Shown here: piece after piece, positions 26,501 through 33,385 of the stretch
Layout of the letters: every line of letters starts with the position of its first letter
Numbering within the stretch: the first letter of the stretch is position 1
NCBI GenBank assembly: GCA_035652815.1
Contig: DASRDB010000014.1
Location: 210,798 to 274,797 of the forward strand
Length of the DNA: 64,000 nucleotides
From: DASRDB01 sp035652815
GTDB taxonomy: Bacteria > Chloroflexota > Ktedonobacteria > Ktedonobacterales > Ktedonobacteraceae
Reading direction: 5' to 3'
The notes under the pieces: model-generated
What the model saw: only the letters and a program-made list of their open reading frames with translations
Told to the model about the DNA's origin: nothing
Databases searched by the model: none
Made by a program: the position numbers and the translations under genes

Positions 26501-26594
26501 TTTGCTGATGAGCATGAAACGCAGGCAGGAAGCGAAGCAGTACGCGGCAAGGGAGAAGGAAATGAGACAAAGGCTCACGGAAATCGGCTTGTAG
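23511..26594 (+). CDS. Ser/Thr kinase - NB-ARC (STAND) ATPase - TPR fusion
   Basis: 1027-residue cytosolic signalling protein. Residues 13-275 are a Hanks kinase: GQGGFSEVYLG loop, Lys42, DFG Asp152, MAPEQF; the catalytic loop reads HGDIKPEN, so the HRD Arg is replaced by Gly133 while the catalytic Asp134 is kept. Residues about 310-600 form an NB-ARC/STAND NTPase with P-loop GLGGIGKT (334-341), LLIFDNVED as Walker B and LDGLPLALDQAG as GLPL motif. Residues about 700-1020 contain seven or eight kinesin-light-chain type TPRs. Start GTG 23511 chosen because AAGGAG precedes it by 8 bp. Its stop TAG lies inside a family B repeat. STAND proteins sense a ligand through the repeats; the ligand is unknown. 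Confidence 0.92.
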   Translation: MVKQRVKQRLGQYRLLEQLGQGGFSEVYLGEHIYLKTRAAIKILNMRLDSHELDNFLREARTLANLDHPHIVRVLDFGLEEHLPYLVLAFAPHGSMRQRYSAGSILSLSQIVPYAKDIASALQYAHEHSLVHGDIKPENILIGRNEELLLSDFGLAIVSRQAQQTQEHEISGTVAYMAPEQFLGRPLPASDQYGLGLVVYEWLCGNRPFSGSLSEIAMQHLHVPPPPLRERIPDIPPAVEAVVMRALEKDPEDRFATIAHFAQALEEAWKASSGLEMDDRNSVSGQEYTAKTAVSHTMPLWHMPFRRNPCFTGRDLLLMQIHEQLAAGPLAITGLGGIGKTQTVIEYAYRYQSSYTALFLIRAGTYESIIADFVALAATLQLPEKAEQEQQQTILAVKRWLALHKGWLLIFDNVEDFRMVSEFMPPTNTGHILLTTRSQATGPFAERIELEKMPLDEGALLLLRRAKRVPMEASKAQAYGPDFIEARDICKLLDGLPLALDQAGAYIEETGCTLYDYLQHYREQRSRLLTWRGTQVELHSEPVSTTFFLSFEKVEQSSPLAADLLRACAFLHPDEIPEELLLQGASELGEQVASITGEASGLALALSTLRTYSLMRRHSEKKTLSLHRLVQTVIIDSMDAEAQQRWVRRVTKALHKVFPEASDVTKWPLCERYLPQVYHCLYHITSRSLIFPEAASLFNRAGLYALERAEYGQASLLLRQALDMRLELYGYEHPDVPESLNDLASCYLLQGDYEQAEDYYQQALVIQERLQGLIHTDVAVALNNLGMLNYQLGRYSIAETLLKRALHIWEQLGITEHSDLARTLNNLALLYHRKKQYSEAETLYLRGIAMWEHLYGAVHPDHAVNLNNLAHLYMQQQKAQEAEALFKRVLAIREQTLGPEHPDMARNLTFLARLYMQQWRYNEAEYLLKEALRIRRHAFGPDHPDVACTLHELATFYFRREHLAEAEERYQQALRIQEQVFGPDHPLTAQLLKEYAILLMSMKRRQEAKQYAAREKEMRQRLTEIGL

Positions 26595-26828
26595 GGACGC
26601 GATTCATCGCGTCCACCCAGACGAGGGCGCATCGCAGGCCGTGGGGGACGCGCTTATGGATTTTTACAACATATGGGGATCTATTGCCCCCTGTCATCCT
26701 GAGCGCAGCGAAGGATCTTGGTCCCCCGGTGATGCGTGCGGCGCGACCGCAGCTCCTTCGCTGCGCTCAGGATGACCTGCCTGGGTATTCCCTCTTTCTT
26801 GGTCAACATTCATCATCGCGTCCCTACA
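26590..26828. repeat. composite nested intergenic element (families B and A)
   Basis: Begins TGTAGGGACGCGATTCATCG and ends ATCATCGCGTCCCTACA, so the outer ends are inverted. Inside, TTTTTACAACATATGGGG precedes a family A palindrome (26693-26776), followed by CCCTCTTTCTTGGTCAACAT. A second, diverged right end (CCCTCTTTATTTGTGAATAT...GCATCCCTACA) follows at about 26838-26876. The left end supplies the stop codon of the kinase-NB-ARC gene. Confidence 0.85.
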
Positions 26829-26896
26829 AGAATTGTTCCCTCTTTATTTGTGAATATTCATCAGGGCATCCCTACAAACAACTGATTTCATGATGG

Positions 26897-27061
26897 CTAT
26901 GGCAGATCGTCTACGATGCAGCAAATCGAGCCAATAATGCATTTCAAGGCTACCGGAGGATGATGAGCAGGATTAGCGGGTACACGCGGGAGCCAGAGAA
27001 GCGATAGCAATGCCAACGAAAAGATGACCAGCAGCCAGCTTTTGTACGCCTTTGGTATCAT
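26897..27061 (-). CDS. 54-residue putative exported cysteine-containing peptide
   Basis: Short gene with an excellent ribosome site (GAGGAGG, 6 bp before ATG). The product begins MIPKAYKSWLLVIFSLALLS, giving a basic start and an 18-residue hydrophobic core, then WLPRVPANPAHHPP and a C-terminal segment ALKCIIGSICCIVDDLP with three Cys and two terminal Asp. This looks like a signal peptide or single membrane anchor followed by a small mature peptide; a cleavage after VPA (residue 29) is possible. I do not recognise it. A hairpin ending in UUUU lies about 20 nt before the ribosome site. It is separated from the upstream Rieske gene by a strong terminator, so it has its own promoter, which I could not identify. 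Confidence 0.6.
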   Translation of the reverse strand: MIPKAYKSWLLVIFSLALLSLLWLPRVPANPAHHPPVALKCIIGSICCIVDDLP

Positions 27062-27077
27062 AGTACCTCCTCACAGG

Positions 27078-27131
27078 TAAAAGTCCACCTTGAAGCTGGA
27101 ACCCTTCAACTTCCCAGCGCCCGGTGGACTT
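27078..27131 (-). promoter_or_regulatory. hairpin in the 5' leader of the peptide gene
   Basis: Minus strand AAGTCCACC (27131-27123) pairs with GGTGGACTT (27089-27081) over 9 bp, with an inner GAAG/CTTC pairing, and is followed by TTT. It could act as an attenuator just upstream of the GAGGAGG ribosome site. Confidence 0.55.
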
Positions 27132-27415
27132 CTTTACATTGCTGAACAAACTTGCCTACAAGAGTAGGAGTCAGCTCTCTCCTTCTTATTCGGCAAGCTG
27201 AACAGATTGATGATGGTCAATTTATCCTATTCTGTACTTTCTTTTACCAGGAGATCATCCTTGTGCCTCTTGCACAAGGAATGCTTTGGAAACTAGTGAG
27301 CGAACCTGTGAGAAGACGGAAATCGCGCCTTGTTTCCCAGATGGTTTGTAAGTGTGAAAAGTTTTCATCGGGCTGCTGCATGAGACGGGCGAATTTTGCT
27401 AATTTAAACACGAAA

Positions 27416-27462
27416 AAAGAGGGAGGGAATGCAGGCGATTCTTAGCTGGCCTGCATTCCCTC
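27416..27462 (-). terminator. intrinsic terminator downstream of the Rieske gene
   Basis: Perfect 13-bp arms GAGGGAATGCAGG/CCTGCATTCCCTC (27423-27435 and 27450-27462). On the minus strand the stem is followed by CCTCTTTTTTCG, a proper U-run, so it terminates transcripts coming from the Rieske oxygenase gene. Confidence 0.8.
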
Positions 27463-27622
27463 TCTCTTCTAAAAAATATCCTTACTGCTCCTTCAAGTTA
27501 CAGAGCAGTCCTTTGCCTGTCATGGGGACTAATGAAGGGGGAGTTGTTTTCTTCTCAGGCTGGGGTTCAGCCCCAAACATCAAAGAGTTGCCTGCATCTC
27601 CTCCCTCTTTTTAAGGATGTCC

Positions 27623-28744
27623 TTATGCATCCAACTTGTTGAGGACAAAATCGGCGAAGGCGCGAATATGGTGTTCGTTTGGCACATAGACGCCACCTTT
27701 CTGGTAGGCGCGCGAGGACATGCCGAGTTGGGTCATCTCGCAAACTTCCCAGTCCTGCTTGTTTACGATGTCGAAGAGTTCAACGGCGTCCATCGGGTCG
27801 AAGTCGGGTGCGGCGGCAACATCTCTATCGAATAGCCAGTCGCAGACGATACGGGAGCGATCTGGGGCAAGTGGCGTGACGGTATGCACAACTACGTGGT
27901 CGCCGAGCAGGTTGAATAACACGTTGGGGAGCAGCACTTCGCCGTAGTAGGCGCGCACCTGCTCGGGCAGCAGGTTTTTGAGCGGCGGACGGTTGGAGGT
28001 GCCTGTGATGGAAAAAGCTGTCGCCTTGTCTGAAAGGGTGGCCGCTTCGCCGCCGATGTAGGCTTTGCCAGAGCGGAAGCCTGGAAGCAGGTCGCAGAGT
28101 TCGGGATGCATGGGGCCACAGTGATAGCACTCCATGAAGTTTTCGATAATCAGCTTCCAGTTGGCTTTGACATCATAAGTAATCGACTTGCCAACGGTCA
28201 ATTCACCCATGCCGTAACGCGCAAACGGCTCGTAGCTCCCAAAGCGCTCCAGGATAACAGGATTCACCTGCTCCGAGACGGGTGGTGGATTGTCTGAAAG
28301 ATTGAGATAGATCAGGCCTTCCCACACCTCTAGCGCGACTGGGAGCAGGCCAAAGGCCATGCGGTCGAACTGCTCGTTATTCAGAATATTGGGTGCGCCA
28401 AGTAAACGACCATCCAGGCCATACGTCCAGGCATGATACTTGCATTGGATGGAGCCTTTGAGCTGGCCGGATTCGTTGGAGCAGAGACGCGCGCCCCGAT
28501 GACGGCAGACATTGAGAAAGGCGTTGAGAAAGCCTTCGCGGTTGCGCACCACAATCACGCTTTCCCTGCCAACGTTCACAACCTGATACGCTCCTGGTTT
28601 GGGAATGGCCTCGGCTCGCCCAACACAGACCCACATAGTCGAGAAGATTTTTTCCAGTTCTTGCTCGTAAATAGCGGGATCATAGTAGTAACGGCCAGGA
28701 AGGGTAGACAAAAATAAGGGTTCGGAACGTACCACAGTCGTCAT
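27623..28744 (-). CDS. Rieske non-haem iron ring-hydroxylating oxygenase, alpha subunit
   Basis: Oxygenase component of a Rieske-type mono- or dioxygenase, 373 residues. The 2Fe-2S Rieske domain has Cys80-x-His82 and Cys101-x-x-His104 (CRHRGARLC, CKYHAWTY). The catalytic domain has ENFMECYHCGPMHPEL, with Glu205, His208 and His213 marking the mononuclear iron site, as in glycine-betaine or carnitine oxygenases rather than benzene dioxygenases. A reductase partner is not in the window. The start is ATG 28744, with GAGG 9 bp upstream and a promoter at 28802-28831. The saccharopine-dehydrogenase-like gene lies 145 bp upstream in the same direction. Confidence 0.92.
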   Translation of the reverse strand: MTTVVRSEPLFLSTLPGRYYYDPAIYEQELEKIFSTMWVCVGRAEAIPKPGAYQVVNVGRESVIVVRNREGFLNAFLNVCRHRGARLCSNESGQLKGSIQCKYHAWTYGLDGRLLGAPNILNNEQFDRMAFGLLPVALEVWEGLIYLNLSDNPPPVSEQVNPVILERFGSYEPFARYGMGELTVGKSITYDVKANWKLIIENFMECYHCGPMHPELCDLLPGFRSGKAYIGGEAATLSDKATAFSITGTSNRPPLKNLLPEQVRAYYGEVLLPNVLFNLLGDHVVVHTVTPLAPDRSRIVCDWLFDRDVAAAPDFDPMDAVELFDIVNKQDWEVCEMTQLGMSSRAYQKGGVYVPNEHHIRAFADFVLNKLDA

Positions 28745-28801
28745 GTGTCTTAACCTCGAAGTGAATGAACCAGGGGACGTAAGGTCGCTTGTTATGTCTA
28801 C

Positions 28802-28831
28802 AGTATAACTGATCTGTCGCCTCTTACACAA
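28802..28831 (-). promoter_or_regulatory. promoter of the Rieske oxygenase gene
   Basis: Minus strand TTGTGT (28826-28831), 18 bp, TATACT (28802-28807). It lies directly downstream of a 29-bp perfect hairpin and would give a leader of about 50 nt. Confidence 0.6.
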
Positions 28832-28838
28832 GTATTTT

Positions 28839-28900
28839 AACAAGGATGAGGTTGTATGCGCGGTTGAAGTCTCAACCGCGCATACAACCTCATCCTTGTT
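28839..28900. repeat. perfect 29-bp-arm hairpin overlapping a stop codon
   Basis: Arms at 28839-28867 and 28872-28900 (AACAAGGATGAGGTTGTATG and so on) are perfectly complementary around a 4-base loop. The TGA stop of the upstream minus-strand gene (28890-28892) is inside the right arm. No U-run follows on the minus strand (it continues AAAATACTT), so it is not a classical terminator. Confidence 0.9.
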
Positions 28901-30068
28901 TATAGGAGAAGCGGAGATCAAAACCACGTTTGCGAAACTCTTCAGCAAATAGCGAGCCAGAAACAGCCAGTTCGACAGGAACACCGCCTCTGGGCGTCTG
29001 GCCTCGCGCAATGAAACCGGCCATGATAGCGGCGTGCCAGCCTGTCGTGCGTTCCATCGCCGTAAAACCTGTTGCCTCGTCGTAATAGTCAAAGAGGTCA
29101 ACCGTGACTTCTTGCTCCTGACCATTTTTCAGGCCGCGAGCGATAATACGGACGATGACGAGGTCCTGATCGCCGGGGCGGGCACGAATCTGTGGCTCCA
29201 GGAGCGCATGTAACACGTGACGAGGGATGATCTGCTGCCCATCGACTTCGATAGGATTCAATCCAATCAGACCGGCATCATTGAAAGCTTTCCATTGGGC
29301 ATAGTGGCCGGGCCAGCGCAGGGTTTTGTTTTGCAGCGTGCGCAACTTGCCCTCGAATGTCCAGGGCATGGTGCTGGTGCCACCTGCCGTTGTAAAGGCC
29401 TCAAGCTGCCCGAACGGCTCGGGGAAAGAGACGAGTTCGTATTCTTCAAAGCAGGGCATTTCGACCTGCTTCCAGTCGCGCAAAAAGAGGGTGGTACCGA
29501 AATATTCGTTGGTCAGGCCCTCGATATTGAAGGTGAGGATGTAGTTCCAGGGCGGCGTGGGATAGCGCGGAATGCCGCCATCGTACATGAGAACGTCACG
29601 CGGCTCGTCGAGCAGGGACATGGCGTAGGTGCAGAGCGAGGTGCCGAGGCCGGGAACCTGCCCGCAATCCGGCATAAGCGTGATACCCGCTTCCTTTGCC
29701 TCGCTATCGAAAGCCAGTTGCTGGCGCACCTGCTCAGTGTTGCCGCCAAAATCGCACATACTGGCTCCAGCGCGCAGGGCAACTCGTGTTAAACCCAGGT
29801 TGAAAAAATAGGGAACACCCGAGATAAAGACCTGGATGCCATTGCTCGTCAGCAGCGAAACCAGCGCATCCTCGTCCTGCACATTGACCTGGATAGGCTG
29901 CGCGACCGTTCGCCCAACCAGCTTGTTGACCCGCCCGGCGGTGCGTTGCGCCTGCGCTAGAGAGACATCAGCCATCAAAAGGAAATCCGCATCGCCAAAA
30001 CGGGCAAGGTCATAGGCAGCGGCGGTTCCCTGCCTGCCGGAGCCGATGACCGCATAACGAAAACCCAT
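28890..30068 (-). CDS. saccharopine dehydrogenase family protein
   Basis: NAD(P)-dependent Rossmann-fold protein of the saccharopine/lysine-6-dehydrogenase family, 392 residues, cytosolic. N-terminal nucleotide motif VIGSGRQGTAAAYDLARFG; ISGVPYFFNLGLTRVALRAG and MPDCGQVPGLGTSL are typical of the family; the C-terminal half has FEEYELVSFPEPFGQLEAF. Closest in layout to L-lysine 6-dehydrogenase or carboxynorspermidine-synthase-like proteins; the substrate is not certain. ATG with AGGAG upstream. The last codons lie inside the 29-bp hairpin. Possibly co-expressed with the Rieske oxygenase downstream. Confidence 0.88.
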   Translation of the reverse strand: MGFRYAVIGSGRQGTAAAYDLARFGDADFLLMADVSLAQAQRTAGRVNKLVGRTVAQPIQVNVQDEDALVSLLTSNGIQVFISGVPYFFNLGLTRVALRAGASMCDFGGNTEQVRQQLAFDSEAKEAGITLMPDCGQVPGLGTSLCTYAMSLLDEPRDVLMYDGGIPRYPTPPWNYILTFNIEGLTNEYFGTTLFLRDWKQVEMPCFEEYELVSFPEPFGQLEAFTTAGGTSTMPWTFEGKLRTLQNKTLRWPGHYAQWKAFNDAGLIGLNPIEVDGQQIIPRHVLHALLEPQIRARPGDQDLVIVRIIARGLKNGQEQEVTVDLFDYYDEATGFTAMERTTGWHAAIMAGFIARGQTPRGGVPVELAVSGSLFAEEFRKRGFDLRFSYKQG

Positions 30069-30204
30069 GTGTATCTCCTGTGATAGACATTGCCTTGTTA
30101 GGAAAAACCCAACATTATGTTAATTAGTCTATCACATGGGATTCTTTCCCTGGAAATTGAGCGGGTCTTATGAACTTTAACAATATACGGAGGAAGACGC
30201 GCTT

Positions 30205-30237
30205 CCTGTCATCCTTCGCGGCGCTCAGGATGACAGG
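30205..30237. repeat. short family A palindrome
   Basis: CCTGTCATCC...GGATGACAGG with a 13-bp centre, preceded by the conserved-type left flank (TTTAACAATATACGG). A deletion derivative of the family A element. Confidence 0.85.
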
Positions 30238-30321
30238 GGGAAGACAGCTTTGTAATAGCATGTGTTATATTGCAGTGAAATCAGTGCGATATGAAGCAGC
30301 AAGAAGCAAGGAGAAAGAGCG

Positions 30322-31038
30322 ATGAATACAGACGCGATCAAGGCTCTTACATTTGATGTTTTCGGCACAGTGGTGGATTATCGCGGCACTATTATCCGCG
30401 AGGGAGAACGGCTCAACCGGACAAAAGGGCTTTCAGTGGATTGGGCGAAATTCGCCGACGAGTGGCGCGGTCGCTATCGTCCCTCAATGGAACGGGTGAT
30501 GCGCGGAGAACTGCCCTGGACAAATCTGGACGGCCTGCACCGCATGTCGCTCGACGAGCTACTGCTGGAATTTCAGATCGCCGACCACTTCAACGAGCAA
30601 GAAAAGGATCATCTCAACCGGGTATGGCACCGGTTACAGCCCTGGCCTGATGCCATTCCAGGATTGACACACCTGCGCAAACGCTTCATCCTGGCAACCC
30701 TTTCAAACGGCAACGTGGCCCTGCTCACCAATATGGCAAAATATAGCGCCCTGCCCTGGGACTGCATTCTCTCAGCAGAATTAGCCCAGGCCTACAAGCC
30801 CGACTCGCGCGCCTATCAAATGGCGACTCGCCTGCTCAGTCTGCAAAGCCACGAGGTGATGATGGTCGCAGCGCACGAAGAGGATTTGCTGGCTGCGAAG
30901 GCGCAGGGATTGCAAACGGCCTTTGTGCCGCGCCCTCTAGAGCATGGGCGGGATTATAAGGAAAAGATTACATCGTACTCGTCGTTTGATATTGTAGCGA
31001 GCGATTTTATGGACCTGGCTGAGCAATTGGGAGTATGA
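30322..31038 (+). CDS. HAD hydrolase, L-2-haloacid dehalogenase type
   Basis: Haloacid dehalogenase superfamily, type II, 238 residues, cytosolic. Nucleophile Asp12 in TFDVFGTVVDYRG; motif II TLSNGN; motif III Lys in YKPDSRAY; the family's motif IV acidic pair is replaced by AAHEEDLLAAK, typical of type II dehalogenases. The second residue after the nucleophile is Phe, not Asp, which argues for dehalogenase rather than phosphatase chemistry. Start ATG 30322, with AGGAG 9 bp upstream. Monocistronic, divergent from the saccharopine dehydrogenase gene and convergent with the VOC gene. Confidence 0.9.
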   Translation: MNTDAIKALTFDVFGTVVDYRGTIIREGERLNRTKGLSVDWAKFADEWRGRYRPSMERVMRGELPWTNLDGLHRMSLDELLLEFQIADHFNEQEKDHLNRVWHRLQPWPDAIPGLTHLRKRFILATLSNGNVALLTNMAKYSALPWDCILSAELAQAYKPDSRAYQMATRLLSLQSHEVMMVAAHEEDLLAAKAQGLQTAFVPRPLEHGRDYKEKITSYSSFDIVASDFMDLAEQLGV

Positions 31039-31088
31039 CGGGGTTGAACTTGTCTAACCCCGTCATACAGGTACAAATTCCTGGTATA

Positions 31089-31910
31089 TTAGCGACCAGA
31101 GATAACAACGTTAATGCCATCAGGATCAGTCAATGTGGCAGGTTCCAAATCGGGGCGTTGAATCTCGTAAAAGTCGATGCCCGCCACGTCAGGCTCCACG
31201 GGCGGGACGTTGCGACCAGCCCAGACGTTGATACCGAGGTGGTGATGGTAGCCTTCCCATGAGAGGAAATTGGCGCTGTTGGCTAAACCGACCATCAAAT
31301 TCATGCCCAACTTCTCGTAAAAGGCCCGGCTGCGCTCCAGATTGCCCACATTGAGATGCATATGACCCAGACGCGAATCGGCGGGGAATCCCTCGAAAGT
31401 ATGTGCCTTTTTGAGCAGGGCGGCAGCGTTAAGGGGGAGCGTATCCATAACGATAGTGTTACCAGAAAACTGCCATGTTTCGCGGGGGCGATCAGCGTAG
31501 ACCTCGATGCCGTTTCCCTCGACGTCGCTCAGGTAGAGCGCCTGGCTGACGAGGTGATCTGACGCGCCATCGATAGGAATATTCTGCTCAATGCAATGCT
31601 GAATGAAGGAGCCGAGCGCAGCATCATCCGGCAGCAGCAAAGCAAAATGATACAGGCCAGCACTACGTCTTGGACGCGGACGACCATTTTTCAAAGGGCG
31701 CAGGCTCAGTACTTCCTGTGTTCCGAAGCCGAGACCGACGCCCTCTTCCGGCCCATTGGCGCGTCCATCGCGCAGAATGGAAAGCCCCAGACGCTTGTAG
31801 TAATCTACCTCGCTGTCCAGGTCAAGGACACGCAAGCCAACGCGGCGCAGAGGCCAGGGCTGAGAGGTAGAAGATGATGAGGTTGTTTCGTTATTCAGTT
31901 GTATTTCCAT
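31089..31910 (-). CDS. two-domain VOC/glyoxalase family protein (CatE-like)
   Basis: Vicinal-oxygen-chelate protein, 273 residues, with two fused glyoxalase/extradiol-dioxygenase modules: residues about 20-145 (RVGLRVLDLDSEVDYYKRLG ... YHFALLLPD ... EVYADRP) and about 180-272 (LGHMHLNVGNLERSRAFYEK ... HHHLGINVWAG). The putative metal ligands His (HFALLL), His (GHMHLNV) and His (HHHLGIN) and a C-terminal acidic residue are present. This layout matches catechol-2,3-dioxygenase-like CatE/YwbC proteins often induced by quinones. Its promoter overlaps a palindrome, so it is probably repressed by a MarR-type regulator (inference; none is adjacent). Confidence 0.9.
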   Translation of the reverse strand: MEIQLNNETTSSSSTSQPWPLRRVGLRVLDLDSEVDYYKRLGLSILRDGRANGPEEGVGLGFGTQEVLSLRPLKNGRPRPRRSAGLYHFALLLPDDAALGSFIQHCIEQNIPIDGASDHLVSQALYLSDVEGNGIEVYADRPRETWQFSGNTIVMDTLPLNAAALLKKAHTFEGFPADSRLGHMHLNVGNLERSRAFYEKLGMNLMVGLANSANFLSWEGYHHHLGINVWAGRNVPPVEPDVAGIDFYEIQRPDLEPATLTDPDGINVVISGR

Positions 31911-31949
31911 GTTTTTTGCTCACTTGTTTACTAACTTTTAGATAGTTAC

Positions 31950-31971
31950 TTTCTATATTATAGTATAGAAA
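31950..31971. promoter_or_regulatory. operator-like palindrome over the VOC -10 box
   Basis: TTTCTATA-TTATAG-TATAGAAA: perfect 8-bp arms, 6-bp spacer, 22 bp in all. It covers the -10 hexamer of the VOC promoter. Size and placement fit a dimeric winged-helix repressor. Confidence 0.65.
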
Positions 31972-31985
31972 TGGGGATTTGTAAA
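31957..31985 (-). promoter_or_regulatory. promoter of the VOC gene
   Basis: Minus strand TTTACA (31980-31985), 17 bp, TATAAT (31957-31962): near-consensus sigma-70 promoter. Confidence 0.75.
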
Positions 31986-31995
31986 TGGGCATAGG

Positions 31996-32024
31996 TTATA
32001 CAAGAGGCAATATTCTGCTATACT
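31996..32024 (+). promoter_or_regulatory. promoter of the zinc-finger protein gene
   Basis: TTATAC (31996-32001), 17 bp, TATACT (32019-32024). The leader before ATG 32066 would be about 35 nt. Divergent from the VOC promoter. Confidence 0.5.
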
Positions 32025-32065
32025 AGAGACAAGCAAACATCAGAGTACACATTATGGAGCTATCT

Positions 32066-33289
32066 ATGCCGATAGACCACCGGGAAAGGGTAAAACATAG
32101 GCAGCGTTTTACGGTTTGCAGCATCTGCCAGCGCGAGATACCTCGGCCAGCGATTGTCACCTACGGCCTCATTTTCTGCCCAGAACATCAACGTGAGTTC
32201 AAATTGCGGCGAAAAGAGGGTGTCAGGACAGATGAATTGAGTACGCAATGGGGCGATACGCTTAAAAACTGGCGCGAGCGACCGCCGGAATTAGATGAGG
32301 AAGCGAAAACAAGATTTTTCACCACGCCATTCCTTTTTCGGGGCAAGGTAGAGGACTGGCTCGTTTTCGAGCGTTCCTATTACCAATTTGAGCTACCACG
32401 ACGGAGCAGGTCAACAGCTACTATCCTGCGTAATCCCAGAAAAGACCCCTGGCGACTTTTCAAAAGGCAGAAATCATCTCCCCGGCGTTACCGGCTCTCT
32501 GATTTTCTGGGTGTTCATGCGCAAACGGGCGAGATACGGCGTTTTGTGGACGTAGCAAGCAATGAAGTGTGGGATGACTTGCGAGGCATTCATCCCGCGC
32601 CCGCACAGGCAGAACTCGCGCCGTATTGGGGCAGAAGAAAGCCCAGCGGGATACGCGAGCAAGTGCGCTCACAACTGAGACAACAGTTGCGTGGTGAGCG
32701 AGGGCATGTCCGAATTCGAGAACTGGTGCGCTCCTGCCATTTTCCTTTCTATGGACCGGTTGGAAATCCGCTCGGACTCGTCCTCACCTGTAGCCTCTCC
32801 TGGTTCTCGTCATATATCGATACCGTTTCAGGCGTTGGTTTTGTTTACTCGCGTGCCTCTCAACCAGATATAGCGATTGAACTTGAAGTATCTGATGCAA
32901 AAAGACCTGTTTATGCGCCTGTTGATAACGGTACTTCTGACTCCTTATACCTCGCCCTGGCGTGTGAGTTCTTTGAAAGAACGTATGAGGGTAGAGAGGA
33001 ACAGGCAATGGTTGAGAACTTTACCACCTGGAAAGGCGAATTGACGATTGCAGGTAATCCCTTCACGGGCGAATTGTATTCCTGGTCGCAGCCAGATCAA
33101 TTATCCTGGTTTTCCCTCTCTAATGAGCAGACAAGGCTTACAGGCAATGCGCATGGATTATCACAGGATGAAGTTTTGCACTGGCTTCAAGATTTACAGA
33201 TTATTAACGAGCGGGATGAGATATTGAGCGTATATCAGCGTGAATTTGATGAGGATTGGCAGCGAAGATGGATTGGAGAGACGCAATGA
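32066..33289 (+). CDS. hypothetical protein with N-terminal zinc-finger-like motif
   Basis: 407 residues, not recognised. Near the N-terminus are Cys18-x-x-Cys21 and Cys38-x-x-His41 (VCSICQRE ... LIFCPEH), spaced like a treble-clef zinc site. The middle is Arg/Pro rich (about 100-150); residues 190-300 include a hydrophobic stretch (PLGLVLTCSLSWFSSY), and the C-terminal third is acidic and aromatic. No signal peptide. ATG 32066 is preferred over ATG 32054, since GGAG (32057-32060) is 6 bp upstream of the former. The gene is divergent from the VOC gene and followed by a repeat element. Confidence 0.65.
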   Translation: MPIDHRERVKHRQRFTVCSICQREIPRPAIVTYGLIFCPEHQREFKLRRKEGVRTDELSTQWGDTLKNWRERPPELDEEAKTRFFTTPFLFRGKVEDWLVFERSYYQFELPRRSRSTATILRNPRKDPWRLFKRQKSSPRRYRLSDFLGVHAQTGEIRRFVDVASNEVWDDLRGIHPAPAQAELAPYWGRRKPSGIREQVRSQLRQQLRGERGHVRIRELVRSCHFPFYGPVGNPLGLVLTCSLSWFSSYIDTVSGVGFVYSRASQPDIAIELEVSDAKRPVYAPVDNGTSDSLYLALACEFFERTYEGREEQAMVENFTTWKGELTIAGNPFTGELYSWSQPDQLSWFSLSNEQTRLTGNAHGLSQDEVLHWLQDLQIINERDEILSVYQREFDEDWQRRWIGETQ

Positions 33290-33322
33290 TGAATGTTACT
33301 AAAATCGTGGAGAATAGTCGCC

Positions 33323-33355
33323 CATGTCATCCTTCGCTGCGCTCAGGATGACATG
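33323..33355. repeat. short family A palindrome
   Basis: CATGTCATCC...GGATGACATG with a 13-bp centre (TTCGCTGCGCTCA), a shortened family A element with left flank (ATGAATGTTACTAAAATCG) and right flank (CCTGGTTGTCAACG) conserved. It joins a family B end at 33386. Confidence 0.85.
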
Positions 33356-33385
33356 TTTGAATTACCGGTCCTGGTTGTCAACGTT

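Larger units (their letters stand above)
27062..27622. other. 560-bp spacer with three inverted repeats
   Basis: No further gene supported. It contains the leader hairpin of the peptide gene (27081-27131), a perfect 8-bp inverted repeat CCTTGTGC-CTCTT-GCACAAGG (27259-27280 region) resembling an operator, and the terminator at 27416-27462. A plus-strand frame of 97 codons has no ribosome site and unlikely composition. Confidence 0.5.

Noticed and set aside
27152..27445. 97-codon plus-strand frame in the spacer near the peptide gene
   Set aside because: No ribosome site, it runs into the terminator hairpin, and the composition is unlike neighbouring genes.
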